Assembly: GCA_036346405.1 (NCBI GenBank)
Contig: CM070568.1
Span: 1,699,674-1,763,673 of the forward strand
Direction of reading: 5' to 3'
Length of the DNA stretch: 64,000 nt
Source: Phyllostachys edulis
Lineage: Eukaryota > Streptophyta > Magnoliopsida > Poales > Poaceae
In this document: positions 37,198 to 51,172 of the stretch, in pieces
Layout: each line of letters opens with the position of its first letter
Position numbering within the stretch: position 1 is the first letter of the stretch
The notes under the pieces: generated by a model
Seen by the model: the letters and a program-made list of their open reading frames with translations, nothing else
What the model was told of the DNA's origin: nothing
Database searches by the model: none
Made by a program: the position numbers and the translations under genes

Positions 37198-37660
37198 CTA
37201 TAACATTAAGTGGTTTTGCTAGCATGTCCATGACTGTAGACACGGCTATTCGAGTAGTTTTACACTCTGCAGAGGTATATAGCTTTACCCACAAGACATA
37301 TTTTCTCTAGTTTGTTTGGCATTCGTCAACGCCACCTCACACTTCCTTTGGTGAGAGGTCTAGAGCACATGGCAAGACCTTTACAATGCATCGTTCCGCA
37401 GTCCACCCTCATTAAGGTTTCGCAAACCCCCCCTTTGGATAGAAACCCGCCGGGTTAATGGGTGCCCCCTCTTATGCCAGGTGGGAACAATAGTCATGAA
37501 AGACTTTGTCAAAAGAAATGGCCATAAAAGACTGCCCACGTACAAACAGGATCAACCGTGATGGAACTTTGCAAATTAGATGGCCAGGTCCCGCCCACAC
37601 AGGACAAGTGGTTGTACGATGGTGGCTAGCAAGATGCGGCTCGCATACCGGTCCTTAACT

Positions 37661-37758
37661 GACTTGGGCGGCTACCACAAAACCCTGGGCCTCAACCCTA
37701 CCCGGGTTGAGCCCATGCATGGACATGCACCAACCAACCAAACCAATCCGCCCAAGTC
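37661..37758 (-). other. Structured module in L2: 11-bp closing stem
   Basis: GACTTGGGCGG (37661-37671) and CCGCCCAAGTC (37748-37758) are perfect complements. Inside are CTCAACCC/GGGTTGAG and TGCAT/ATGCA hairpins. Relative to L1, three base pairs differ on both strands of the stem. Confidence 0.78.
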
Positions 37759-38837
37759 CAAATCCATTTGCCATTTCTGTTTATCCAAAACCATTTGCCA
37801 AAACCTCCATGACAACCCAATGTCATGGCTTGAAAAACACTGGATACTTTGGTCTTATGGTAAAAACAGTTCCCAAATCAAAGTTTTGGTCTAAGCAAAA
37901 ATAAGCATATATTTTTCAAATGCTTCTCGTTCTCACTATTGCAAAAACCAGATTTTTATCTAGGGTGACAATAGATTGGTTCAGTGTCAATAGTGGCCAT
38001 ACAAAGGAATTAGGCATAACTATGAATTTAAAGACAGGTATTGAAATATCTTAAGTAAAGTAGGCATGCATTATTATTTGAAATGGAACATAAATATGTT
38101 GAAATACTGGGTACAACATGGTCAAGGGTGTAACTTGCCTCCTACTTGAATGCTTTACAGGTCTTCTCCCTCACAAAGCTCAAGCTCTCCAGCGACGTCG
38201 AGGTCTACACGTTAAAACATCGCAAATCAAACCAAAGTCAAGTAAAAACCAAAAGAATTCCAAAGAAACCCCAAACAAGAACCATAGAAGAGCTTGGTGG
38301 CTTGGAGGAGGTCCAAGGAGCTGGTCAGGGGAGCTGAAGGTTCGAGGGAGGTCCAGAGAGCAAACTGAGTAAGCCAGAGAGCTAAAATGAAGAAAAGGCA
38401 AAGGAAGAGAGCTGGCCCAAGCTTATATTGCCAGAGCTGCTGGAAGGTCCAAGGGCACACGAGGTCAAGAGCAGGTGTGGGAAAAGATGGGAGCAGGTAA
38501 AAGATGAGACAAAGGATGGCTCGGTGTTGCAAAAAGGTGGTAGCATTTAATGCGACACAACATGCATTAAATGCTTGCAGACTTCCAAGTGCCAAGGACA
38601 TAGTCAAAGGATAAAGAAAGTGGGCGTGACTGACAAATGGGACTAGTCAAAGCCCGGAGGGGAGGTCCTGCGGAGACCTAGAGGAGATCTCGCAGAGGTT
38701 AAGGGAGGTCCTCACCCACGGGGGAGGTCCAAGCATAGGACCGGAGGTCCCGACCACAAGGTGGCCTCAACCCGCAAGGGAGGTCCTTGTGAAACGACTG
38801 GGAGGAGGTCCTATGGACAAGGGGGGTCCAAGAGACA

Positions 38838-39660
38838 CAACCCCGGGGAGGTCCTATGGACAGGAGGTACAAAAGACACAACAATGAGGAAGTCCTATGG
38901 ACAGGAGGTCCAGAAGACACAACAATGAGGAGGTCCTATGGACAGGAGGTCCAAAAGACACAACCACGAGGAGGTCCTAAGGTCAAGATCAAAAGCAACA
39001 GGGAGGTTCTGACGGTTAGATCTCCAAAACGAGATCCCAACGGTCAAGATTGAGAGCAAAGGGAGGTCCTAACGGTCAGATCCACAGAGGGGAGGTCCTG
39101 ACGGTCAGATCCATAAAGGGGAGGTCCTGACGGTCAGATCCACAGAGGGGAGGTCCTGACGGTCAGATCCACAGAGGGAAGGTCCTGACGGTCAGATCCA
39201 CAGAGGGGAGGTCCTAACGGTCAAGATATAAATAAGGGAGGTCCTAACGGCTAAGATCTCCAAAAGGGAGGTCTTAACGGTCAAGATCTAAACAAGGGAG
39301 GCTCCGACGGCTAAGATCTCCAAAGGGGAGGTCATAACGGTCAAGATCTAAACAAGGGAGGTTCCGACGGCTAAGATCTCCAAAGGGGAGGTCTTAACGG
39401 TCAAGATCTAAACAAGGGAGGTCCGGATGGCTAAAATCTCCAAAGGGAAGGTCTTAACGGTCAAGATCTAAACAAGGGAGGTCCCGACGGCTAAGATCTC
39501 CAAAGGGGAGGTCTTAATGGTCAAGATCTAAACAAGGGAGGTCCCGACGGCTAAGATCTCCAAATGGGAGGTCTTAACGGTCAAGATCTAAATAAGGGAG
39601 GTCCTGACGGCTAAGATCTCCAAAGGGGAGGTTTTAACGGTCAAGATCAACAGCAAGGGG
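38838..39660 (-). repeat. Minisatellites in L2 (43-, 30- and 60-bp units)
   Basis: 38838-38990 has three or so units of about 43 bp built on GGAGGTCCTATGGACA. 39091-39220 has 30-bp units on GGTCCTGACGGTCAGATCC. 39241-39660 has seven units of exactly 60 bp on CGACGGCTAAGATCTCC and TTAACGGTCAAGATCT. Confidence 0.92.
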
Positions 39661-40929
39661 AGGTCCTAAAGGACACAGGGAGATCCTGAAGGACACGGGG
39701 AGGTCCAAATGAATACAGGGAGGTTCAAGGGACATGGGGGGGGGAGGTCCAAGCACTTGAGAGGTCTAGACCAAGGGGAGGTCTAAACCAAAAAGAAACC
39801 AGAGAGGAGGTCTTGGTCTAAAAAGGTCTAATCCAAGGAGATTCAAGCCAACAAAGACGTGGTCTAGATGAAAAGAATCCAAATAAAAGATGTGAGGGGA
39901 GGTCCGGCGAGGTCAAACCAGAGGAAAGTCTGGGCATACAAGAGGGCTAAACACAAAGGAAGTCTAGACCTAGGGAATGCCCAAACAAAAAGGGGAGTCA
40001 AGACCACTAATGTAACATCTTGATTTTTGGAGCCTTTTTGAATTTTCAAAATAAAAAGAACCATTTTGTTTTGATGAGAATTCAAAACTTAACTTGAGAA
40101 TTTCAGAATGGACTTCAACTGACTAAATCAAATTCCAACTAAAACTCTCTTTTGGCTTGTTGGGTTTGTTGGAGCTTTGGCGATTCCTCCCTTTCTGTGC
40201 TAGTTATGTCCTTCTCTGGTCCAGATAGTCTCTTGGTCTAGACCTCTCAAGTGCTTGGACCTCCCCCATGTCCCTTGAACCCTCTTGTTCATTTGGACCT
40301 CCCCGTGTCCTTCAGGACCTCCCTGTGTCCTTTAGGACCTCCCTCTCATTCATTTGGACCTCCCTCTCGTTCATTTGGACCTCCCTGTGTCCTTTAGGAC
40401 CTCTATATCATTCATTTGGACCTCCCTATGTCCTTCAGGACCTCCCTGTGTCCATTAGGACCTCTCTCTCGTTCATTTGGACCTTCCCATGTCCTTCAGG
40501 ACCTCCCAGTGTCCTTTAGGATCTCCCTCTCGTTCATTTGGACCGATCCTCGTGTCCTTCAGGACCTCCCTGCGTCCTCTAGGACCTCCTCCTTGTTTAT
40601 TTGGACCTCCACCGCGTCCGTTCGAGCTTTCCGCTTGATCATGATCTCTATCGCTTGTGTACCATTCGATTTGCATTGGAAGGTTTGATCTTGGTGAGAC
40701 GTTCGGATGGTCTGAACGTCCCACCCTCTCTGAGCCTTTAGATCTTCGGTGGACGGTCTGATCTGCAGAGGCATTCGGCCGGTCCGAACGTCCCAATCAT
40801 TTTGGACCGCCCGATCCAGTTCAATGGCTGAGATTTAGCGTTAGCTCTGGATGGTCCGAACGGCCCAATCACTTTGGTCCATTCAATTGAAATCCAATGG
40901 CTCTCACTTCTCCCGCTTCTTATCTCACT

Positions 40930-41780
40930 ATCGCTCACCTCCCCTTGGTTAGATCTGACCGTTAAGACCTCTCCTTTGGAGATCTTAACCATTCAGACCT
41001 CCCTTTTGTTAGATCTGATCGTTAAGACCTCCCCTTTTGGAGATCTTAACCGTTCAGACCTCTCCTTGGTTAGATCTGACCGTTAAGACCTCCCCTTTGG
41101 AGATCTTAAGCGTTCAGACCTCTCCTTTGTTAGATCTGACCGTTAAGACCTCCCCTTTTGGAGATCTTAACCGTTAAGACCTCCCCTTAGTTAGATCTGA
41201 CCGTTAAGACCTCCCCTTTGTTTGATCTAACCGTTAAGACCTCCCCTTTTGGAGATCTTAACCGTTAAGACCTCCCCTTGGTTAGATTTGACCGTTAAGA
41301 CCTCCCATTTGGAGATCTTAACCGTTCAGACATCCCCTTTGTTAGATCTGACCGTTAAGACCTCCCCTTTGGAGTTCTTAACCGTTCAAACCTCCCCTTT
41401 GTTAGATCTGACCGTTAAGACCTCCCTTTGGAGATCTTAACCGCTCGAGACCTCCTTTGTTAGATCGATCGTTAAGACCTCCCTTTTGGAGATCTTAACT
41501 GTTCGAGACCTCCCTTTAGTTAGATCGACTGTTAAGACCTCCCATTTGGAGATCTTAACTGTTCTCGACCTCCCCTTTGGAGATCTTAAGCTGCTTGGAC
41601 CTCCCTTTGTTAGATCGTAGTTAAGACCTCCCCTTTTGGAGATCTTAACCGTTCATACCTCTCCTTTGTTAGATCTGACCGTTAAGACCTCCCCTTTGGG
41701 GATCTTAACCATTCAGACCTCTCCTTTGTTCGATCTAAGGGTCCTGACCTCCCCCTTGAGGATCTGACCGTCAGGACCTC
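40930..41780 (+). repeat. Minisatellite in L3, 60-bp composite unit
   Basis: There are about 14 units alternating GGAGATCTTAACCGTT and GTTAGATCTGACCGTT, each followed by AAGACCTCC or CAGACCTCC. The same composite unit is expanded in L2 but not in L1 or L4. Confidence 0.92.
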
Positions 41781-42072
41781 CCTTTGAGGATCGTAGTCGG
41801 GACCTCCCTTATCTGCGATCTCCTCTGGGTCCTCGCTGACCTCCCTTGAGCTTTAATCGCCCCATTTGTCGATCACACCCATTTTCTTTATCCTTTGACT
41901 ATGTCCTTTGCGCATGTGAGTCTCCCCGCATTTAATGCCTGTTGTGTCGCATTAAATGCTATCACCTTTTGGCAGTACTGAGCTACCTTTTGTCATATCT
42001 TTTACCAACTCCTATTATTTCCTTCACATACTTTAGCAGCCCGAGAACCCTTGGAAATCTGGTGGCTCTGGC

Positions 42073-42079
42073 TATAAAA
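42073..42079 (+). promoter_or_regulatory. TATA box of the L3 LTR
   Basis: GGCTATAAAAACTTGGG fits a plant TATA box. The aligned place in L2 reads GGCAATATAAGCTTGGG on the minus strand. It precedes the leader-like block beginning TGTAGATTGTGAAGAC by about 250 bases. Confidence 0.6.
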
Positions 42080-42768
42080 ACTTGGGCAGCCCTTCCTCTT
42101 TACCATTTTGCTCATTTCCACTCCCTGCCTCCTCCAGCAAGCTTTTGGACCTCCTCCAAAGCTCTCTGAACCTCCTCCCCTTAATCTTCGGACCTCCTCC
42201 AGCAAACTCCTTGGACCTCCTCCAAATCGACCAAACCTCTCTGTTGGTTATTTTAGCGTTCTATTGGAGTTTCTTTGGATTTTATTTGAGCTTGGTATTG
42301 AGTTGCTTTGGTTTCCTCATGTAGATTGTGAAGACACCAAGGAGCTTGAGTTTCCCGAAGAGAAAGACTCTCAAGGCTGTGAGCAAGGCAAGTTAGACTC
42401 TTGATCATATTGCACCCATTATTTCACCCTATATATGTTCCGTTTTAAATGTTAATGCATGCTTACTTTACTAAGTTATTTCAATACCTGTCTTTAAACT
42501 CATAGCTATGCCTAACTCTTTTGTATGGCCAACATTGAAATTGAACCAAACTTGTTGTTACCCTAGATAAAATCCGGTTGATACAATAGTGTGAACCAGG
42601 AGCAATTGTGAAATCTTATGCTTAGTCTCGCTTAGACCAAAAGTATTTGATTTGGGAAAATTTTACCAACATGACCAACTGCTGTTTAAAGGTTTTAAGC
42701 CATGGCATTGGGTTGTCACAGAAGCTTCTAAATGTTTTTGAAAAGCAAATGAAAGGAAAACTGGTTTG

Positions 42769-42867
42769 GACTGGGGCGAATTGGTTGCTTGGTTGGTGCA
42801 TGTCAATGCACGAACTCGATCCATTTCTATGGTTGAGTCCCAGGGATCTGTGGATGTCTCCCTAGTC
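42769..42867 (+). other. Structured module in L3: closing stem
   Basis: GACTGGGGCGA (42769-42779) pairs with TCTCCCTAGTC (42857-42867), with one G-U pair and one mismatch. Inside, GTGCAT/ATGCAC forms a perfect 6-bp hairpin with a 4-base loop, and ACTCGATCC faces GGTTGAGT. Confidence 0.72.
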
Positions 42868-44646
42868 ATTTGAGGACCGACCTTTGAGCATCCCTTTGCT
42901 ATGCTTATAATGGGCTATGCCTCACCGTACAACCACATGTCTCTAGAATGGGGCGTGGGACCTGGCTGAATAATTTGCAAAGTTTCATCGTGGCTGTTCC
43001 ACTTTGATGTGTGGGAGGTCTTTCATGGCCTATGGTCTTTTATAACCTATGTTTCCCACTAGCGCAAGAGGGGGCTTTTCCAGCGGGTTTCTATCCAAAG
43101 GAAGCGAATCCTTAGCGAGGAGGGGCTGCGGTGGAACAATGCATTGTAAAGGCCTTGTCATGAACTCTAGACCTCTTACCTTTGGCAGTGAGAGGTGGCA
43201 TTGACGAATGTCAAACCAACTAGAGGAATCATGTCGTGTGGGTAAAGTGTACATCTCTATAGAGTCTAAACTATTTGAATACCCGTGTCCACGGTCATGG
43301 ACGTGCTGGCAAAGACCACTCAAAGTTAGATATTGGTTTTATTTTCAAAAGGTTTTGGATAAACTGTTTTTGGGATTTCTATCCCATGGTTGGGTGGGGA
43401 GCCTTGTGACAGGAGGGTATCCTTCACCATTTGATGATGAATGTTATCCAACTGAAAAATTGAATTTGGAAAATGAATTTTAGTTATTGTATAATTGCCT
43501 TGGAACTTAGTATATGTAATTGAAAGAAACTTGGCTTTACGCAAATCAACCATATTATGCCTTCCCTTGGGATATCCATTTATGCATGCCATTCTGTTAA
43601 TTGACGGGTGTAACTTGCGAGCACAGTTGTTGTGCTCACTCTTGCCTGATTAATTATTGAGCAGGAGAGGACTATGAGGAGGATGAACTATCTGATGACT
43701 AGGCCGCGCCCTCCAGCCAATTACCTGTGGTGCATTGGATGGACTTGACTTTTGTTTCTGCTGTGTATTTTGCTCTTGTCAGGTGTAAGCAAATCTTGTA
43801 ATCAACTCTTTTGTGATATTAAAGTTTACGCTGATGTATGCTGCCACTTAGGTATGCTGTGTGAACTAGCCATTGATCCTTGGGACTAGTTCGGCTCACA
43901 GGTGATTTAGGACTTCTCCAAGTTTCATGACCTCCTCGGGTTGGTCTCTGGACCTCCCTCAGGTCTGGTCGTGGCTCTTGGGGAGGTCCTAAGTCTCAAA
44001 GACCTCCTCGGGTTAGTTTCCTGGACCTCCTGGGAGGCTTGGGAGGAGTACCCGAGAGATCCTTGGGACCCCCCGGGAGGTCCCGATGGACTCCTAGGGA
44101 GGTCTTGGAGGACCTCTTAGGTTAGCCCCTAGCCGGGTCGTCACAACTAAGATGGTTTAATCCTTAGAAGAGGTCTAGCTGCAAGGAAAGTCTAAACCTC
44201 AGAGGAGGTTTAGACCACGAAGGAGAGTAAGGAAGGTTACGCTCCAAGGGATAAAATTTGGACAAGGAAGGTGAATGCGTCAAAGGAGAATTCTAAAGGA
44301 CAAGGGAAGGCTCGAGCAGACAAGAAAAGGAGAACAGCACCAGAGGCCAAACAAAAGGGAAGGTCTGGACATAAAAGAATGTCCAAATAGGATAGAGGAA
44401 AGAGATTTGGGCTCAAGAGCTGGGCAAGGGAAGAGTAGATCCTACAGAGAAAAGGAGAAATAACTCTAGGGAGCTTGAATACCACCAAATAAAATCAAGC
44501 TTGAGATTAATTGAAGTTTGACTTAGTCATTTTAAACACCTCAAATTCTAAAAACCTCAGGTTTAAGCTTTGAATTCTCATCAAAACAAAAGGGTTCTTT
44601 TTATTTTGAAAATTTTCAAAAAGGCTCAGAAAATCAGGGTGTTACA

Positions 44647-44859
44647 GAAAATCATCTTGCTCGTCAGCTATGCGATCTTATGGCTGTTCTTGATAGCATA
44701 GTTTTAGTATCAGACTTTCTGGTTTTGTTCTGTAGCATAGCTTGTTAAGCTGTGATTGTTAGCTGGTTTCCCCAGCATGTTTGGTTGTGTTGTTTGGTTT
44801 GTAAGAACTTGGTTATTTGCTTTCTATAAAAGCAGGATTGATCCTATTGTCAAAAAAAA
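44647..44859 (+). repeat. Possible LINE or SINE 3' end
   Basis: A TTCTATAAAAGCAGGATTGATCC stretch is followed by TCAAAAAAAA, as in the 3' tails of plant non-LTR elements. No coding sequence remains. It lies against the start of L2. Confidence 0.3.
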
Positions 44860-47420
<2,561 letters not shown>

Positions 47421-49079
47421 ATGCTTGTATACCAGGGTGCTAGTTATGAAAACCGTCCATCTCACCTTGGGATTGGAACCTTTATTTCGAAGAGTTCCTT
47501 TTTGTGATTTTGAAGTAGCAAATGCTAAAACCATTAGGGAAAATTGGCTATAGGACACTATAAATTTGCCTTGTTTGCCAATGGATATCCAAAAAATGTG
47601 GTTTCACCAGAACACACTAACATTTTGTGGTATTTTGCTATTAGACACTCCTCTCATTAAAATAATATATCCGAGTGATTAGGAGAGAGAACTTTGTAAA
47701 ATGCCCTCAATCTTGCAAGGTTCGCTCGTCGGCCAAGATTTCACTGCCTCGATAAGACAAAGGTTCACCTCTCGATCGACCGCGATTACTGCCTCGGTCG
47801 GTCTAGTTGAACCGACCCAATTCTAATGGTTTTGGACCCACATATCATACAAAATACTAATGAATTATTAATGGCAAACTAATTGCACTTAACACTAATT
47901 AATTTCCTCACTAATTAGTTATACTGGTCCTTACAAGTTGAACATGGCAATGCATCTCATATCCAGATTACAAAGAGTTAGGTTTATTTATTATCCAACA
48001 CAAGCATCACTTAGAACACATGCTACAAGTATCATCTAGCGATAGTCATCACGTAGCATCGAGAAAAGAAACAAGATGAACCCTTACACCAGCCAATGCT
48101 TCATACTGACGTCCAGCTTTTCTTGAATTACATGGTAACCATAACATGCAGCAGCTAGCATTCTTGCCCATAAGGAAAAAAAATATTTCAAGCTTCATAT
48201 ATCAGTCGGCCACACATATGTACAACAATTCATGAATCATAGAGAGAGACCAAGCAATTCATGTTGATTATTCATAAATCATTTATGCATCTGGTTCATG
48301 GACAAAAAAGGACCATGCATTTGCTGAACATCTCTGAACAAATTATGCACCTCTACACAATTACAATCTCTGAACATTACAAAAATATAAACAATTATAC
48401 ATCTGACATCTCAAATGGAACAAATATCTACATGGATCATCCACATGTCATTTCTCCAGTCAAGCATAAACATCAATTCCACACCGAATTTCAGAATAAA
48501 TGAGGGGGAAGGGGAGCAGGTTGCAGATCTGAAGCATTAGGAAGGGTGTAGATATGAATTCCACATCAATTCCACACCGAATTCCACATGGTTTTTTTTC
48601 TTGTTTTAGCAATAACTTTTGATTGGAAGCTCCAATTCATGAATGGTTTACACCGGTAGCTTGCTGACGACGAGGGTAACATAATGATATAAGTCTCACA
48701 AATAAAAACCTCTTTGTGCGTTTACTAAAAAAGATTTACTGCATCGCTAAAAGAGATTTACTACCACCTTCACATGACTTTACTGCCATCTTTGCCAACT
48801 AGTACTGACAAGTAGACAACTAACTAGAAAACAATCAATACCTTGTTTTGTACGTGAATGTGACTGGAAGCTCCGATTCACGAATAATTTTCATTGATAG
48901 CTTGGTGACGATGAGGGTAACAGAATGATGCAAGTTTCGCAAATAAAAACCTCTTTGTGAGTTTACTAAAAAAGATTTACTGCATCGCTAAATGATATTT
49001 ACTACCACCTCCATGTGACTTTACTGCTCTGTTACAAAAAGATTTATTGCAACCTCCACGTGACTTACCCGCCATTGGA
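47421..49079. other. Intergenic DNA without a gene
   Basis: It is AT-rich with no supported reading frame. It contains a 165-bp direct repeat pair near its end. 47520-47900 has no recognisable feature. Confidence 0.5.
48621..49027. repeat. Direct repeat pair, about 165 bp, 241 bp apart
   Basis: 48621-48790 and 48862-49027 share GGAAGCTCC.ATTCA, GATGAGGGTAAC-like and TTTACTAAAAAAGATTTACTGCATCGCTAAA blocks in the same orientation, with roughly 85% identity by eye. Confidence 0.8.
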
Positions 49080-50172
49080 AATACCTGAATGAAAATGGGA
49101 GGATATCTGTATGGATTTTATAATAGGCCTTCCCCTTACCGTCAAAAAGAAGGATGTAATTTGGGTTATCGTGGACCGACTTACGAAATCAGCCCACTTC
49201 ATTACCACCAACCAGAGATATTCGATGGATAAACTAGCTGAACTCTACGTGGAAAGGATAGTCACTCTACACGGGGTACCAAAGACCATCACTTTAGTTA
49301 TGGGATCAGTATTTACTTTGGGTTTTTGGAAGAGCTTACACACTACCTTGGGCACCAAACTTAATTTTAGCACAGCTTATCACCCATAAACTGATGGCTA
49401 GACTGAAAGGGTAAACCAGATTTGGGAGGACATGCTACGATCCTGTGTGCTGAACTTCAGGGACTCATGGGAAAAACATTTAGCCTTTGCAGAGTTCGCA
49501 TACAATAATAGCTACCAGTCCAGTATTCAAATGGCTCCGTATGAAGTTCTCCGCAGCAGGAAGTGTAGATCAACCATCTGTTGGTATGAAGTTGGAGAAA
49601 GACCATTATTGGGCCCTGAACTTGTATGGGAGAATGACGAGAAAATACAACTAATTCGAGAATAGGTAAAAGAGCTACGCGGACCAACATAGTAGAGACC
49701 AAAAATTCGAAGTTGGGGATTATGTATATTTAAAGGTATCACCTATGCGCGGGGTGTGCCGATTCAGATTAAAAGGGAAGCTAAGTCCATGGTATGTCGG
49801 ACCATTTCGGATCCTAGAACGTAAAGGCATCCTAGCGTATAAAATTGGAATTACCGAGTCAGTTATCAAGAATTCACGACGTATTCCATGTCCCACAACT
49901 CAGAAAATGCCTGAGAGAGCCCTCACAACACTTAACTAATGTCGTCATACCACTGCAAGATGACCTCACTTACGAAGAGCATCTAGTGAAAATCCTAGCG
50001 AAAGATGACCGATAGTTAAGAAACTAGACTATTCGTTCTTGCAAGGTACAGTGGAAGAACCACTTTGTCAGTGAAGCTACGTGGGAGAAGGAGGAGGAAC
50101 TACGCGAAGCCTACCCCAACCTTTTCAAGTGAGAACCTGATTTCGAGGATGAAATATTCCTAAGGGGACGAC
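49080..50172 (+). pseudogene. Gypsy integrase and C-terminal domain relic
   Basis: The first frame reads MDFIIGLPLT and VDRLTKSAHF, the Gypsy integrase core with its first Asp. The second catalytic block, normally DRGS.FTS, reads VMGSVFTL, so the second Asp is lost. After an in-frame stop in the HPxTDG.TERV block, the third frame has FAEFAYNNSYQSSI. The tail at 49745-50120 (GPFRILER, then ATWEKEEELR.AYPNLF) is the C-terminal end typical of chromodomain-type plant Gypsy elements. Many stops make it dead. A purine tract and LTR follow at once. Confidence 0.85.
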
Positions 50173-50174
50173 GA

Positions 50175-51172
50175 TGCGAGAACCCTAAAACTTAAATTAA
50201 TCTAAACAACAATAAATAGTAAATTACAGATTAAATAAGAACAAATGCCAACACAGTTTAATACAAGATTAGATTATCAAGAGTTTACAATGGGGCTTTT
50301 AAAGAAAAATTAAAATGTTAATACAAGCTCATAGTCAATTACAAGAATTCATTACAAGCGGAAGTAAAACATTGATACAAACTCTAAATTAATCACAAGA
50401 ATTCGTTACATCGGAACAAAATAAAAATTACAACATTTATTTAAATTAAAAAAATAAACTCTTGCATGCTTGGTAGCCTGAAGCCTTTGCATTCCCTTTG
50501 TCCGTGTATTGCCAGCAAATATAGCCTTCCACCGCCAACCCTCAACCCTGCCGCCATTCCATTCCCTGTAAGTAAAAGCCAAAAGACCAAGTAAACCAAA
50601 ACCAATAAAGGGGAGTAAGAAGAAAGAAGGAATGACATCAGATAGCGTGAAGCTCATTGAGATTCCTAGACTGTCCGGGACCAATCGACATCCTCTCACT
50701 TCCGTGGGTCTCGTCACTCGGCATTTAGCAAAACCCAACACCCACTTTTACGACTTACCTCAGCCGTAGAAAATCCATCGCATAGTGCCCTATAGACCAT
50801 TGGCCCATGCATATTAACCAACCGAATAGCCCTCACAGAGAGAGTAAAAGATAAGGTGGGGGCAAATTGGGCTATGCACAGTAGGGAGAGAGACGGAGCA
50901 TCACAGCCAAGCCCCAAATAAAAACCCAACTCACAACCAATACCACATTGCATTCCTCCCAAATCCTACAGCGGCAAAGGATTGGCTACCACAGCAGAGG
51001 CGCGGCAGAGGATTGGGTGCCGCGGCAGGGACGCGGCAGAGGATTGGCTGCCATGGCAAAGGCACGATAGAGGATTGGGTGCCACAGCAATGGCACGACA
51101 GAGGATTGGCTGCCATGACAGGAGCATGGTAGAGGATTGGCATTTGAAGTCATGGTAAAATCAGGGTGTTAG
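50175..51172 (+). repeat. 3' LTR of the Gypsy relic
   Basis: AAGGGGACGACGA (50162-50174) serves as polypurine tract. The LTR starts TGCGAGAACCC and appears to end AGGGTGTTAG, against the truncated end of CACTA-2. It aligns in blocks with the relic at 15545-16338. Confidence 0.7.
50979..51140. repeat. 31-bp minisatellite inside the LTR
   Basis: GGATTGG recurs at 50979, 51010, 51041, 51072, 51103 and 51134, exactly 31 bp apart, within a unit GGATTGGCTGCC...GGCAGA. The units differ by substitutions but not in length. Confidence 0.93.

Larger units (their letters stand above)
40011..44145 (+). repeat. L3: giant solo LTR with perfect ACTAA duplication
   Basis: It begins TGTAACATCTTGATTTTTGG and ends GGGTCGTCACA. 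ACTAA is at 40006-40010 and 44146-44150, so both edges are exact and the LTR is 4135 bp. No internal domain is left, the mark of LTR-LTR recombination. It sits in opposite orientation inside L2, a member of the same family. Confidence 0.95.
37198..44646 (-). repeat. L2: minus-strand giant Gypsy LTR, split by L3 and truncated
   Basis: Its start is at 44646 (minus strand TGTAACACCCTGATTTTC). It runs left to 44151, is interrupted by L3 (40011-44145 plus duplicated ACTAA), and resumes at 40010, running to about 37198. The remaining parts total about 3.3 kb and lack the last 800 bases of the family LTR, being fused there to Copia-C protease. It shares the leader-like block, the structured module (37661-37758) and the GACCTCC motifs (seen as GGAGGTC on the plus strand). 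Confidence 0.87.

Noticed and set aside
39241..39660. Regular 60-bp repeat array, CRISPR-like at first glance
   Set aside because: The whole unit is repeated, with no unique spacers; it is a minisatellite inside an LTR of a plant element.
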